Positions 1 to 9,462 are shown, numbered from the stretch's first letter. The stretch is DNA of 14,490 nt from an uncultured Atopobium sp. (GCA_946999785.1 CAMQEO010000021.1:1-14490); one strand, 5' to 3'. Numbers and translations: made by a program. Notes: a model not told the origin generated them from the letters alone.

Positions 1-255
1 AGTCCCTCTGTTCAAGGTGAAATTTTTGCACCTTGAAAGTTCTACCATTTCTTCGTCCGTTAATTGGAACATGAAGTCTTCGCCTTCAAATTTTTCTGCG
101 TTGTTTTTCACCTGTCTATTAAAGTTTTTAGTTTCATATCCATATATTTCAGCAAGTTCAAAGTCAAGCATAACCTTTTGACCTCGTATATAGTAAATCT
201 TGCTTTTCATTGTAGTTTCATCTATCACTACAATTTCTCTGTTTTCTTCCGCCAT
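1..255 (-). CDS. ORF6N-domain DNA-binding protein, 3' part beyond window
   Basis: Reading leftwards from an ATG at 253-255, 85 codons are open to the window edge, so only the N-terminus is seen. Residues 20-70 match the ORF6N domain, found in phage antirepressors and accessory proteins: the segment VMLDFELAEIYGYETKNFNR (28-47), then QVKNN and, further on, FMFQLTDEEM. The known or presumed role of the domain is DNA binding or phage/host regulation; the target here is unknown. The start is supported by a strong ribosome binding site (GGAGGTG on the minus strand, 262-268) six bases upstream. The frame stays open a further 39 codons upstream to an ATG at 372, but no binding site precedes that one. 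Base composition is more A+T-rich than in the neighbouring rpoC. It follows the rpoC terminator, so it is probably a separate transcription unit and a candidate acquired gene. Domain assignment is fairly sure; function is not. Confidence 0.8.
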   Translation of the reverse strand, partial: MAEENREIVVIDETTMKSKIYYIRGQKVMLDFELAEIYGYETKNFNRQVKNNAEKFEGEDFMFQLTDEEMVELSRCKNFTLNRGT

Positions 256-593
256 GAAATGCACCTCCAACATTAGTCCTGTGAGTGGGTGATATTCTCC
301 CCTGGGTATATCTACTTTTTCACTCTCCAATATCTTTGCTATTCGATACGGACCATTGCTTTGCATGGTCATATTGAATAATAGTTATCGGGTTATTTCC
401 CAAAAAACACTCTTGCCTAAATAGCACACTCGCCTGCTCCAGCAAAGCACATGCATATCATCTAGCGTAATTCTCGTAATGCTTACAGTCTTTGTATCAG
501 GTTCTATCTTACCATGTGTGCTGGACAAGAATTTCATGAACCACGAAGAGGACCTAATAGCTTAAATTACATATCCCCGCGCGCTCTTTAAAC
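256..593. other. Non-coding stretch between ORF6N gene and rpoC terminator
   Basis: About 340 bases with no gene I can support. It holds the ribosome binding site of the ORF6N gene (262-268), an in-frame open extension of that gene (256-372), a short imperfect inverted repeat GACCAT...ATGGTC at 351-370, and an unsupported 50-codon minus-strand frame (385-537) without a ribosome binding site. The promoter of the ORF6N gene should be here, but I see no convincing -35/-10 pair. Confidence 0.5.
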
Positions 594-624
594 AAAAAAA
601 CAGCCGACATATGTCGGCTGTTTT
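594..624 (-). terminator. Intrinsic terminator of rpoBC
   Basis: A perfect inverted repeat, ACAGCCGACATATGTCGGCTGT at its core (600-621) and extending as A/T pairs to 597-624, is followed on the minus strand by seven T (the A run 594-600). This is a textbook rho-independent terminator for transcripts leaving rpoC, about 125 bases after its stop codon. The plus strand also has a T run (621-624), so it may work in both directions and insulate the ORF6N gene side. Confidence 0.93.
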
Positions 625-685
625 AACTCAAACTAAAACTCAAACGAGGCTGTTTATGGGCGCATTAACGAGCGCGCCATGTGCT

Positions 686-727
686 GCACAATGCGCACCG
701 CACAATGCGCTGCGCACCACGCGCCGC
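686..727. repeat. Three degenerate 14-bp tandem repeats in rpoC 3' UTR
   Basis: Units GCACAATGCGCACC (686-699), GCACAATGCGCTGC (700-713) and GCACCACGCGCCGC (714-727) follow one another between the rpoC stop codon and its terminator. The first two share 11 leading bases; the third is diverged. The patch is much richer in G+C than its surroundings. I see no coding sense in it on either strand. Confidence 0.7.
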
Positions 728-749
728 ACGCACGCCTTACCGCGCAAAC

Positions 750-3700
750 CTACTCGTCTTGTTTATCGTTATCCATGCTATCTTGCTTCATAACGCTCGA
801 AAGCAAGTCGCCTAAGGAATCAAGATCCTCGTTGATGATGTCGCTGTCTTCATTATCATCATGCTCATCGGAATCTGCACCACCAATAAACTCATCCTCG
901 GTAAAGTGATGCGTTGCAGGAGCAGCAGTTCCAAGCATAATGTCGTTATCAGGATCGGGCGAGAACACCATGTTCAACAGCTGCGAAAGATCTTCGCTGT
1001 CAGCTTCGTCCTCATCGGGCTCCAAGATATACAGCAAGTTACGTGCCTCAAGACCCTCGCGAAGCTCTTCAATTGCCTTCGCGCCAATACCATCAATACG
1101 CAGCAGCTCATCCTCGGTCTTACCAATAAGATCGCCCACAGTTTCTATACCAACTTCGCTGAATTTATTTGTCCAGCGTTGCGATACTCCAAGGTCGTCA
1201 AACAGATAGAGCTTAGCGTCCTCGGTAGAAAGCGAACGTCCGTTCTTAGAGTAAACACCATTGTTGGAGTAATCCTCACCAATCCAGTCAAGCTGCTTGG
1301 GGAGCTGCTCTTCAATATCTTTAAGCTCATCGGGTGCCCAATCGGGGAGCGCCTTTGCGTTAGGAGAGGTAGGTCCATCGATAGCCTGACCCTTATACGT
1401 AAGCTGAACATCATCATACGCTTTAAGTCCCGTACCTGCAGGAATCTTCTTTCCGGCAATTACGTTAGACTTAAGGTCAAGTAAGTGGTCGGTTTCGCCC
1501 TTAATAGCAGACTCGGTTAAGACTCCTGCTGTACGGATAAACGATGCACTTGAAAGCCACGAATCAATTGAGGACGCAACTTTAAGCGTACCCAAAATAA
1601 CTGCTTCTGCCTCGGGAACTTTTCCACCTGCAGCACTAATGTTTGCAACCGTATTGGCAAATACGTATCTATCAACATACTGACCAAGCAGGTATTGCGA
1701 ATCGCCAGGATTGGTAATTTGAACGCGGCGCAACATCTGACGTGCAATAACTTCGATGTGTTTGTCGTTAAGGTCTACACCTTGTGAGGTATAAACGTCT
1801 TTAACCGACTTAACAAAGGTGTGCATGGTTTCTTCGATACCAGTTAAGCTACGTAAGACTCTAAAGTTAACAAAGCCGCGGGTAATCTGATCGCCAGGCT
1901 CAACTTCGCAACCATCTTCGATACCAGGCATAAAGCGAACAGAGGCAGGAACACGCCACTGCGCAAGAATGCGGCTTTCGTCGTCTTTATCGGTAATGCT
2001 AATTTGGTACTCGGTTTGCTCGGGCGTAATGTGCAAAATACCGCTGAACGCAGCAAGATCGGCTTCGCGTCCCAAAATCTTTTCGTTAACGTTTCCAACA
2101 ACGTCGAACATACGAGCAACCGTAGGCAAACCTTGCGTAATATCCTCGGCACCTGCAACACCACCAGAGTGAATGGTACGCATCGTAAGCTGGGTACCAG
2201 GCTCACCAATGGACTGAGCTGCAATAATACCAACTGAAGTTCCAATGTTTACTGGACGGCGCGTAGACAAGTCCCAACCATAGCACTTTTGACAAACACC
2301 ATAACGAGACTTACAGGTAAGCAACGCACGAAGCACAACGCTCTTAAGACCAGCATCAACAAGCTTTTGCAAATCTTGCTTTGAAGAGATGTAAGAGTCT
2401 TTGGCAAACAAAACTTCGCCCGTCTGGGGATCACAAATATCTTGCAAAACGCAACGACCCACCAGATCCATATCAACATCGTTTTCGCCCGGCTTAATAA
2501 GCTTATAGGTTACGCCGTCTACGGTTTCGCAGTCTTCTTCGCGAACAATAACGTCTTGCGCAACGTCTACCAGCCTACGTGTTAAGTAACCAGAGTCAGA
2601 GGTGTGCGATGCCGTATCTACCAAACCTTTACGTGCACCATAGGTAGAAATAAAGTACTCAAGCGGCTCTAGACCCTCGCGGAAGTTTGCTTTAATAGGC
2701 AAGTCGATGGTATCACCAGACATATCGGCCATCAAACCACGCATACCAGCAAGCTGACGAAGCTGCGTTTTAGAACCACGAGCTCCCGAATCTGCCATCA
2801 TGTAAATGGGGTTGTCTTCGTTAAAGCCCTCGAGCATTTCAGAACCCAAGTGCTCGGTGCAGTCGGTCCATACGTTAATTACTTCGCTGTGACGCTCTTT
2901 TTCTGACAAGAAGCCGTCTTCGTAGTACTCGTTAATTTGGTCTACTTTACCTTGTGCTTCTTCCAAAAGCTGAGGTTTATCATCTGGAATAATAGCGTCC
3001 CAAACAGAAACAGTTAAGCCTGCCTGAGTTGCATAATGGAAGCCCACGTGCTTAATTGCGTCCAAAATGGGCTCTACGCGAGAAAGCGTATAGCGGTCGC
3101 AGCAATCGTTAACCAAGGTAGCAATGTCGCCTTTAGCCATCTTAAAGTTCATGTATGGATAGTCGTTGGGCAGGCATTGACGATTAACAATAATGCGTCC
3201 AATTGAAGTTTCAAAACGAACAGGATCGCCGCTTAAATCGATTTCTTCAAGCTTGCCACGAGCAGAATACGTGCGGAAATAAGGCTTTCCATCAACGGTT
3301 GCATTTGCATCTGCTGCGGTAAGACGTACAAAAATGCGTGCTTGAATATCAATACCAGTAAGCGCGTTATAAGACGCCAGTGCATCATCAAAATCTGAGA
3401 ACACACGACCCTCACCAGCAAGACCATCTTTTTGTGTGGTAAGGAAGTACACACCAAAGACCATGTCTTGCGATGGAATATTTAACACTTTACCCGATGC
3501 AGGTGAGCGCAAGTTATTGCTTGAAAGCATAAGAACACGCGCCTCGGTTTGTGCCTGCGTAGAAAGCGGCACATGAACCGACATTTGGTCACCGTCGAAG
3601 TCTGCGTTAAACGGAGCGCATGCCAATGGATGTAAGTGGATAGCTTTACCCTCTACCAAAACGGGCTCAAATGCCTGAATTGAAAGACGGTGAAGCGTTG

Positions 3701-5207
3701 GGGCGCGGTTAAGCAGGACCAAACGGCCGCGAATAACCTCGTCCAAAATATCCCAAACCATAGCAGAGCCACGATCGATAGCGCGCTTTGCACCCTTAAT
3801 GTTTTCAGCTTTATTAAGCTCTACCAAACGGCGCATTACAAAGGGCTTAAACAGCTCAAGTGCCATAACTGAAGGTAAGCCGCATTGGTGAAGCTTAAGG
3901 CGTGGGTCAACAACGATAACCGAACGACCAGAATAATCTACACGCTTACCAAGCAAGTTTTGACGGAAACGACCTTGTTTACCTTTAAGCGATTCTGCCA
4001 AAGATTTCAAGGGGCGACCGCCACGACCGGTTACAGGACGTCCACGACGACCGTTATCAAACAGTGCGTCTACCGACTCTTGGAGCATGCGTTTTTCGTT
4101 ATTTACAATAATTGCAGGTGCATCAAGGTTAAGCAAACGCTTTAAGCGGTTGTTGCGGTTGATGACACGACGATACAAATCGTTTAAGTCAGACGCTGCA
4201 AAACGGCCACCGTCGAGCTGTACCATAGGACGTAAATCAGGTGGAATAACAGGGATAACGTCGAGGATCATGTTGGCAGGGTCATTATTGCCCTTCAAAA
4301 ATGCGTCAACAATTTCCAAACGTTTGACCGCACGCTCGCGACGTTGCTTTTGAGAATCGTCAGAAGCAATAATCTTACGTAATTCGCTTGCTTCCTTTTC
4401 CAAATCAACGCTGTGCAACAGGTCACGGATAGCACCTGCGCCCATGTCGCCCTTAAAATACATCTTGTAGTAACGACGCATTTCAGAGAACAGCGACTCA
4501 TCAGAGATAAGCTCACGGCACTCAAGCTGCATAAACTTGGTAAACGCCTCTTTGCGCAAGCGTTTTTCGTCTGCGTACTCTTCGCGAAGATCAACAATAC
4601 CGCGCTCAATTTCTTCAGCAGAAAGCGGCTCTAAATCGCTAAACTCTGGGTCATCGTCTGATGACTCGCCTTGAGCACGCAAGCGTGCAATTTCGTCTTC
4701 ACACTCTGCATCAAGTTCTTCAAGGTCGGCTTGAAGCTCTTCTTTAAGGTCTTGAGCATCTTGTTCGCGTGCTTCGGTGTCAACTTCGGTAATAACGTAG
4801 GACGCAAAGTAAAGAATTTTCTCAAGATCTTTGCTCTTCATGTCCAAAAGGCGGGCAAGAGGAAACGTTGCTGGGCTCTTAAAGTACCAAATGTGCGAAA
4901 CAGGAGCAGCAAGTTCGATATGACCCATGCGATCACGACGAACCTTTGCGCTGGTAATTTCTACACCACAACGCTCACAAACAATGCCTCTAAAGCGAAT
5001 GCCTTTATATTTACCGCAGGCACATTCCCAGTCTTTTACAGGACCAAAAATCTTTTCGCAGAAAAGTCCGTCCTTTTCAGGCTTAAGCGTGCGGTAGTTG
5101 ATTGTTTCGTCTTTCTTGACTTCACCACATGACCAACCGCGAATGTCATCCGCGCTGGCAAGGGAAATCTTGATAGCATCGAAATCTGTGGAATCAAAGT
5201 CTGCCAC
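750..5207 (-). CDS. rpoC: RNA polymerase beta' subunit with C-terminal extension
   Basis: Encodes the 1485-residue beta' subunit, which holds the catalytic Mg2+ of RNA polymerase. Visible in order: N-terminal zinc site C62, C64, C77, C80; an acidic coiled-coil insert (about 141-225) like that of other actinobacteria; catalytic NADFDGD (534-540, Asp 536, 538, 540); bridge helix; second zinc site C893, C965, C972, C975; trigger loop MRTIHSGG (1009-1016), where Ile1012 replaces the usual Phe. The conserved body ends near IPAGTGL (1255-1261). About 200 further residues follow: a linker, an alpha-CTD-like helix-hairpin-helix domain (1332-1396), and an acidic tail. Mycobacterial RpoC, from memory, is about 1316 residues. 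The start is GTG, five bases after the rpoB stop, and its ribosome binding site AAGGAG overlaps the end of rpoB, so the two genes are translationally coupled. Confidence 0.99.
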   Translation of the reverse strand: MADFDSTDFDAIKISLASADDIRGWSCGEVKKDETINYRTLKPEKDGLFCEKIFGPVKDWECACGKYKGIRFRGIVCERCGVEITSAKVRRDRMGHIELAAPVSHIWYFKSPATFPLARLLDMKSKDLEKILYFASYVITEVDTEAREQDAQDLKEELQADLEELDAECEDEIARLRAQGESSDDDPEFSDLEPLSAEEIERGIVDLREEYADEKRLRKEAFTKFMQLECRELISDESLFSEMRRYYKMYFKGDMGAGAIRDLLHSVDLEKEASELRKIIASDDSQKQRRERAVKRLEIVDAFLKGNNDPANMILDVIPVIPPDLRPMVQLDGGRFAASDLNDLYRRVINRNNRLKRLLNLDAPAIIVNNEKRMLQESVDALFDNGRRGRPVTGRGGRPLKSLAESLKGKQGRFRQNLLGKRVDYSGRSVIVVDPRLKLHQCGLPSVMALELFKPFVMRRLVELNKAENIKGAKRAIDRGSAMVWDILDEVIRGRLVLLNRAPTLHRLSIQAFEPVLVEGKAIHLHPLACAPFNADFDGDQMSVHVPLSTQAQTEARVLMLSSNNLRSPASGKVLNIPSQDMVFGVYFLTTQKDGLAGEGRVFSDFDDALASYNALTGIDIQARIFVRLTAADANATVDGKPYFRTYSARGKLEEIDLSGDPVRFETSIGRIIVNRQCLPNDYPYMNFKMAKGDIATLVNDCCDRYTLSRVEPILDAIKHVGFHYATQAGLTVSVWDAIIPDDKPQLLEEAQGKVDQINEYYEDGFLSEKERHSEVINVWTDCTEHLGSEMLEGFNEDNPIYMMADSGARGSKTQLRQLAGMRGLMADMSGDTIDLPIKANFREGLEPLEYFISTYGARKGLVDTASHTSDSGYLTRRLVDVAQDVIVREEDCETVDGVTYKLIKPGENDVDMDLVGRCVLQDICDPQTGEVLFAKDSYISSKQDLQKLVDAGLKSVVLRALLTCKSRYGVCQKCYGWDLSTRRPVNIGTSVGIIAAQSIGEPGTQLTMRTIHSGGVAGAEDITQGLPTVARMFDVVGNVNEKILGREADLAAFSGILHITPEQTEYQISITDKDDESRILAQWRVPASVRFMPGIEDGCEVEPGDQITRGFVNFRVLRSLTGIEETMHTFVKSVKDVYTSQGVDLNDKHIEVIARQMLRRVQITNPGDSQYLLGQYVDRYVFANTVANISAAGGKVPEAEAVILGTLKVASSIDSWLSSASFIRTAGVLTESAIKGETDHLLDLKSNVIAGKKIPAGTGLKAYDDVQLTYKGQAIDGPTSPNAKALPDWAPDELKDIEEQLPKQLDWIGEDYSNNGVYSKNGRSLSTEDAKLYLFDDLGVSQRWTNKFSEVGIETVGDLIGKTEDELLRIDGIGAKAIEELREGLEARNLLYILEPDEDEADSEDLSQLLNMVFSPDPDNDIMLGTAAPATHHFTEDEFIGGADSDEHDDNEDSDIINEDLDSLGDLLSSVMKQDSMDNDKQDE
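1020..1214 (-). other. Alpha-CTD-like domain within RpoC C-terminus
   Basis: Residues 1332-1396 of RpoC form a helix-hairpin-helix unit. Starting at [14 protein letters not shown] (1336-1349), it aligns without gaps to the E. coli alpha subunit C-terminal domain from D258: about 20 of 58 positions are identical by my hand alignment from memory. Equivalents of alpha R265, N268, G296, K298 and E302 are R1344, N1347, G1375, K1377 and E1381; S299 is Ala. These alpha residues contact UP-element DNA. The second half, GIETVGDL...GAKAIEEL, resembles actinobacterial alpha-CTD even more closely. NusA acidic repeats are the main alternative relative. Confidence 0.75.
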
Positions 5208-5212
5208 GTTCG

Positions 5213-8200
5213 CTACTCCTTATCCTTGAGCGTGCCGCCAATAAGAACCTCATCGGAATGATGAGACATAATTGTTGATCCGCCAATTAAATCATCAGCA
5301 GAATCGGCATGTGCAAATACATCGACCGCCTCGGGTTTGTCTTCTTGCTCCACAGGCTTGGCCGGAACATTTTCTTTATAAACAATAGGTTCAATGTTAA
5401 GCGCAAGAGAACGAATCTCTTTTACCAAAACCTTAAATGACTCAGGTATACCCGGACGAGGTGCGTTTTCGCCCTTAACGATAGACTCATATGTCTTAAC
5501 ACGGCCGTTGGTATCGTCAGATTTAACGGTCATAAGCTCGTGTAATACATTGGATGCGCCGTATGCATACAGAGCCCAAACTTCCATCTCACCAAAACGC
5601 TGACCACCAAATTGAGCTTTACCACCCAAAGGCTGCTGCGTAACAAGAGAGTAAGGACCAGTTGAACGAGCGTGAATTTTATCGTCTACCATGTGGCCAA
5701 GTTTTAAGATATAAGAAGTTCCAACGGTAATAGGGCTCTTAAATGCTTCACCAGTTCGGCCATCATAAAGCGTGGTCTTACCTTGTTCGTTAAGCTGGGG
5801 AACAAATGCTTTGTTCATGCGCTTGCCATAGGTGCGCATAGCTTTGTTGATCATGTTGATATTAGTACGGCGAATTGCGTCGGCAACTTCTACATCGGTT
5901 GCACCGTCGAAGATAGGCGTTGAAACAAACATAGGTCCTTCTACAACCTTGTCTGAGTCCTCGCTGTCTACGTCGTAACCATGGCTTGCAGCCCAACCTA
6001 AGTGGCACTCAAGCAGCTGACCAACATTCATACGAGAAGGTACGCCCAACGGGTCTAACAATACGTCAATAGGAGTACCGTCTGCCATATACGGCATGTC
6101 TTCAACAGGTAAGACGTTACAAATAACACCCTTGTTACCGTGACGACCAGAAATCTTATCACCTTGTTGAATTTTTCTGCGTTGAGCAACAAATACGCGA
6201 ATGAGCTCTTTAACTCCTGGAGGAAGCTCGTTTTCTTTAGATTTATCTTCGGGGCGAACAAAGCGAACAACATCCACAACGCGTCCATATGCACCGTGTG
6301 GCATTCTAAGCGAGGTATCGCGAACATCTTGTGCGCGATTACCAAAGATTGCGGCAATAAGGCGTTGTTCTGGAGTTGGGGCAGGCTCACCCTTAGGAGT
6401 AACCTTACCTACCAAAATATCGCCAGGACCAACTTCGGCACCAATGCGAACAATACCGTCTTCGTCCAAATTAGCAAGTGCTTCTTCGGATTGGTTAGGA
6501 ATTTCACGAGTAATTTCCTCGGCATGTTTTGCAGAAATGTCACGCGCGTCAACTTCGTGACGAGAGATATTAACAGAGGTTAACAGGTCGTCTTGAACAA
6601 GGCGCTCGGAAACAACGATACCGTCCTCGTAGTTGTAACCTTCCCAAGGCATGTAGGCAACAGTTAAGTTAACACCTAATGCAAGCTCGCCTTTATCAAT
6701 GGATGTACCGTCGGTAAGAGGCTGACCTTGCTCAACCTTTTGACCTACTTTTACCACAGGACGGTGGTTAATGCAGGTGCTTTGGTTAGAACGTTGGTAC
6801 TTGGGGAAGTCATAGCGCTCAAAACCGTCCTCGGTTTGAACAACGGCGTGCGAGGCGTCTACCTCTACAACTTCGCCGGCATGAGTTGCCATAACCGATT
6901 CGCCAGAATCGTAGGCTGCAGCACGCTCAAGACCAGTTCCAACATAAGGAGCATGAGGCTTAATTAAAGGCACGGCCTGACGCTGCATGTTTGCGCCCAT
7001 GAGCGTACGCTTTGCGTCGTCGTGCTCAAGGAACGGAATAAGGTTAGCAGCAGCTGAAAGCATCTGAGAAGGAGACACGTCCATGTAGTCTACGTCGTTA
7101 ACGTCTACTTCACTTGGCGCACCAAAGGTACCGTCGAAGTTGCGTGTACGCGCAACAACAGTTTCGGGATAATAAATTTTTCCGTGAGCGTCTGTTGCAA
7201 CAAAACGACCCGTCTTTGGATCTACAGGAACATCTGCAGGAACAATAACGTGATGCTCCTCTTCGTCTGCTATCATCCAATCAATTTCATCGGTAACCTT
7301 GCCGTCTACAATCTTGCGGTATGGTGCTTCGATAAATCCATACTCGTTGACGTGTGCAAACAGCGCAAGAGAACCAATAAGACCAATGTTTGGACCTTCA
7401 GGCGTTTCGATAGGACACATACGCGAATAGTGAGAGTTGTGAACGTCGCGCACTGCGGTAGGAACATTAGTACGACGGCTTGAGCCAGACTTATGACCTG
7501 CCAAACCACCAGGTCCTAATGCAGAAAGACGACGCTTGTGCGTAAGGCCAGCAAGTGGGTTTGACTGATCCATAAACTGCGACAACTGAGAAGAACCAAA
7601 GAACTCTTTAATGGCCGCTACAATTGGGCGGATATTGATAAGAGACTGTGGCGAGATGTCGTCAGGGTCTTGCGTTGCCATACGCTCGCGAATAACGCGC
7701 TCCATACGGCTTAAACCAATGCGGAACTGATTTTGTACCAGCTCGCCTACCGTACGAACACGTCTGTTACCAAAGTGGTCGATATCATCGGTCTTTTTGG
7801 TAGTATCTCCTGCATGAAGAGCAAGCAGATAACGAAGAGCCGCAACGATATCTTCTTTGGTTAGAATCTTTACGTTTGGATCAATGTCAAGCGCAAGTTT
7901 TTTATTAACTTTATAACGGCCTACGCGTGCCAAATCATAACGCTGATTATTAAAATACAATCCTTCGATAAGCGAACGAGCGGAATCTACCGCAGGTGGC
8001 TCACCGGGGCGTTGACGACGATAAATTTCGATAAGAGCGTCCTCACGCGTGGTTGCAACATCGCGCTGAAGCGTTGCTTTAACGATCTCGGAATCGCCCA
8101 AAAGCTTGATGATTTCTTCGTCGGACTCGGCAATGCCTAACGCACGAAGCAGCAGCGTTGCATTCTGACGACGTTTGCGGTCGATGGATACAACAAGATG

Positions 8201-8740
8201 ACCGTGCTTGTCCACTTCAAACTCAAGCCAAGCACCACGCGCAGGAATAAACTGAACATGATGTGTTTGGACTCCGTTATCCATTTCTTCTGAGAAATAA
8301 ACACCAGGAGATCTAACAAGCTGAGAAACAACTACACGCTCGGTACCGTTGATTACAAAGGTACCGCGATCGGTCATGAGAGGGAAATCTCCCATAAACA
8401 CGAGCTGCTCCTTCATTTCGCCCGTTTCTTTATTGATAAAGCGAACGTTTACAAGAAGAGGAGCTTGATACGAAATATCTTTAGCTCTACACTCGGCAAT
8501 GGTGTGTGGTGGATCACTAAACTGATGAGCACCAAAGGTCACCTCCATTGTTTTAGTAGAGTTCTCTATAGGAGAAAATTCCATGAACGACTCAGCAAGA
8601 CCATCGGTCATGAATCGTGCAAAGGACTCTTTCTGCACAGAGATTAAATTAGGAAGCTCCATAGTAGGAGCAATCTTGGAGAAGCTTACGCGGTCGCGCT
8701 GCTTCGGTCTATCACCATGGATTGATTTTAATTTAGGCAC
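5213..8740 (-). CDS. rpoB: RNA polymerase beta subunit
   Basis: Encodes the 1175-residue beta subunit, close to the length usual in actinobacteria (about 1170). It forms the upper jaw, the rifampicin pocket and part of the active centre. The rifampicin cluster reads [20 protein letters not shown] and on through LSALGPGG, with the usual residues at the main resistance positions (D391, H401 and S406 correspond to E. coli 516, 526 and 531), so no rifampicin-resistance change is seen. Straight after GPGG (409-412) the fork loop 2 segment is 8 residues longer than normal. The GRHGNKG motif is at 865-871 and the C-terminal region that contacts beta' is intact. The start is GTG, preceded by GAAGGAGG about nine bases away. 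The gene is separated from rplL by a terminator and about 300 bases with candidate promoters; rpoC follows after 5 bases. Confidence 0.99.
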   Translation of the reverse strand: MPKLKSIHGDRPKQRDRVSFSKIAPTMELPNLISVQKESFARFMTDGLAESFMEFSPIENSTKTMEVTFGAHQFSDPPHTIAECRAKDISYQAPLLVNVRFINKETGEMKEQLVFMGDFPLMTDRGTFVINGTERVVVSQLVRSPGVYFSEEMDNGVQTHHVQFIPARGAWLEFEVDKHGHLVVSIDRKRRQNATLLLRALGIAESDEEIIKLLGDSEIVKATLQRDVATTREDALIEIYRRQRPGEPPAVDSARSLIEGLYFNNQRYDLARVGRYKVNKKLALDIDPNVKILTKEDIVAALRYLLALHAGDTTKKTDDIDHFGNRRVRTVGELVQNQFRIGLSRMERVIRERMATQDPDDISPQSLINIRPIVAAIKEFFGSSQLSQFMDQSNPLAGLTHKRRLSALGPGGLAGHKSGSSRRTNVPTAVRDVHNSHYSRMCPIETPEGPNIGLIGSLALFAHVNEYGFIEAPYRKIVDGKVTDEIDWMIADEEEHHVIVPADVPVDPKTGRFVATDAHGKIYYPETVVARTRNFDGTFGAPSEVDVNDVDYMDVSPSQMLSAAANLIPFLEHDDAKRTLMGANMQRQAVPLIKPHAPYVGTGLERAAAYDSGESVMATHAGEVVEVDASHAVVQTEDGFERYDFPKYQRSNQSTCINHRPVVKVGQKVEQGQPLTDGTSIDKGELALGVNLTVAYMPWEGYNYEDGIVVSERLVQDDLLTSVNISRHEVDARDISAKHAEEITREIPNQSEEALANLDEDGIVRIGAEVGPGDILVGKVTPKGEPAPTPEQRLIAAIFGNRAQDVRDTSLRMPHGAYGRVVDVVRFVRPEDKSKENELPPGVKELIRVFVAQRRKIQQGDKISGRHGNKGVICNVLPVEDMPYMADGTPIDVLLDPLGVPSRMNVGQLLECHLGWAASHGYDVDSEDSDKVVEGPMFVSTPIFDGATDVEVADAIRRTNINMINKAMRTYGKRMNKAFVPQLNEQGKTTLYDGRTGEAFKSPITVGTSYILKLGHMVDDKIHARSTGPYSLVTQQPLGGKAQFGGQRFGEMEVWALYAYGASNVLHELMTVKSDDTNGRVKTYESIVKGENAPRPGIPESFKVLVKEIRSLALNIEPIVYKENVPAKPVEQEDKPEAVDVFAHADSADDLIGGSTIMSHHSDEVLIGGTLKDKE

Positions 8741-8792
8741 CAGGCTTTTCCTCCTTCAAAAGGGTGGGAGGCGGCAATTGTCGCAACGTAAC

Positions 8793-8821
8793 AATTTAGC
8801 TAAGGTTATGACAGTCGTCAA
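8793..8821 (-). promoter_or_regulatory. Candidate rpoB promoter, proximal (P2)
   Basis: On the minus strand TTGACG (8816-8821) and TAAATT (8793-8798) are 17 bases apart, placing a start near 8786, about 45 bases before the rpoB start codon. The -10 overlaps the palindrome TTAGCTAA (8796-8803), also seen at the rplJ promoter. Confidence 0.55.
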
Positions 8822-8830
8822 TATCAGACC

Positions 8831-8859
8831 TTGACATACTTTACGCTTAGGACTAGATT
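8831..8859 (+). promoter_or_regulatory. Candidate plus-strand promoter opposing rpoB
   Basis: TTGACA (8831-8836), 17 bases, TAGATT (8854-8859). It is the best -35 in this gap but points away from rpoB. No plus-strand gene follows; the next element is the rplL terminator hairpin, which has TCTTTTAT after it in this direction. A short untranslated RNA is possible but unproven. Confidence 0.35.
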
Positions 8860-8872
8860 TTTTATTTCACCA

Positions 8873-8900
8873 TGTATAAACAGGCATTTTCTAAAATCAA
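8873..8900 (-). promoter_or_regulatory. Candidate rpoB promoter, distal (P1)
   Basis: On the minus strand TTGATT (8895-8900) and TATACA (8873-8878) are 16 bases apart. A transcript from here would have a leader of about 125 bases before rpoB. It lies downstream of the rplL terminator, so it could let RNA polymerase genes be expressed apart from the ribosomal stalk genes. Confidence 0.45.
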
Positions 8901-8975
8901 CTCACGCGCATATATGGAGAGCATGTGAGGGGTTAGCAGAAACTGCACAGAATCTACACAGTTCAAACATATGAC

Positions 8976-9007
8976 AAAAAGAGCTAGATCCAAGCGAATC
9001 TAGCTCT
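8976..9007 (-). terminator. Intrinsic terminator of rplJL
   Basis: A ten-base stem, AGAGCTAGAT (8980-8989) with ATCTAGCTCT (8998-9007), has an 8-base loop and on the minus strand is followed by five T (8976-8980). It lies about 45 bases after the rplL stop codon and separates the L10/L12 unit from rpoBC. The plus strand also shows a T-rich stretch after it. Confidence 0.88.
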
Positions 9008-9051
9008 TCTTTTATGTATCACCTAAAAATTAGGCGCTTAAGAGGTGGTTG

Positions 9052-9429
9052 TTACTTAAGAGTAACAGAAGCACCTGCCTCTTCGAGTTGCTTTTTAGCA
9101 GCTTCAGCGTCTTCTTTCTTTGCGCCTTCAAGAAGTACCTTAGGAGCAGCCTCAACAGCGTCCTTAGCCTCTTTAAGACCAAGAGAAGTAAGAGAGCGAA
9201 CAACCTTAATAACAGCGATCTTGTTAGAACCTACTGAAGTAAGCTCAACGTCAAAGTTGGTCTTCTCTTCTTCTGCAGGAGCAGCACCAGCAGCAGGAGC
9301 AGCAGCAACTGCTACAGGAGCAGCAGCGGATACGCCAAATACATCTTCAAGTTCGTGAACGAGCTCAGAAAGCTCGAGGGCTGGCATCTCTTTAAGAGCC
9401 TCAATGATTTCATCTTTAGTTACAGCCAT
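9052..9429 (-). CDS. rplL: Ribosomal protein L7/L12
   Basis: Encodes a 125-residue L7/L12, the multi-copy stalk protein that recruits EF-Tu, EF-G and other GTPases to the ribosome. The N-terminal dimerization part ([15 protein letters not shown]...) is followed by an Ala/Pro/Gly-rich hinge (about residues 36-52) and the globular C-terminal domain, with the conserved [10 protein letters not shown] stretch. Length is typical. I chose the ATG at 9427-9429 because AAGGAG lies six bases before it and L7/L12 normally begins here; a longer frame from a TTG at 9447 would take in the ribosome binding site. It follows rplJ after 82 bases, with no terminator between. Confidence 0.98.
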   Translation of the reverse strand: MAVTKDEIIEALKEMPALELSELVHELEDVFGVSAAAPVAVAAAPAAGAAPAEEEKTNFDVELTSVGSNKIAVIKVVRSLTSLGLKEAKDAVEAAPKVLLEGAKKEDAEAAKKQLEEAGASVTLK

Positions 9430-9450
9430 TGTATTCTCCTTATACAATCG

Positions 9451-9462
9451 GGGCTTTCGCCC
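9451..9462 (-). other. Small GAAA-tetraloop hairpin before rplL
   Basis: On the transcript the sequence GGGCGAAAGCCC forms a four-pair stem capped by a GNRA-type GAAA loop, about 15 bases upstream of the rplL ribosome binding site. It may mark mRNA processing or tune translation of L12, which is needed in excess over L10. That role is inference. Confidence 0.4.

Noticed and set aside
385..537. A 50-codon minus-strand frame starting MKFLSSTHGKIEPD
   Set aside because: No ribosome binding site before the ATG, no recognisable family, and composition like the surrounding non-coding DNA; length is within chance.
1020..1214. Reading the RpoC C-terminal domain as a NusA acidic repeat instead of alpha-CTD
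   Set aside because: Both are helix-hairpin-helix folds and look alike in the second half. The DDL...R..N pattern and the G-x-K hairpin fit alpha-CTD better and need no gaps, so NusA is kept only as the alternative.
7439..7580. Possible rifampicin-resistance mutation in RpoB
   Set aside because: The main resistance positions (equivalents of E. coli 513, 516, 526, 529, 531 and 533) carry the usual residues. The fork loop 2 insertion lies just outside the cluster and gives no clear prediction for rifampicin.
8872..8928. An 18-residue plus-strand frame after the candidate plus-strand promoter
   Set aside because: No ribosome binding site and no similarity that I recognise; too short to support by sequence alone.
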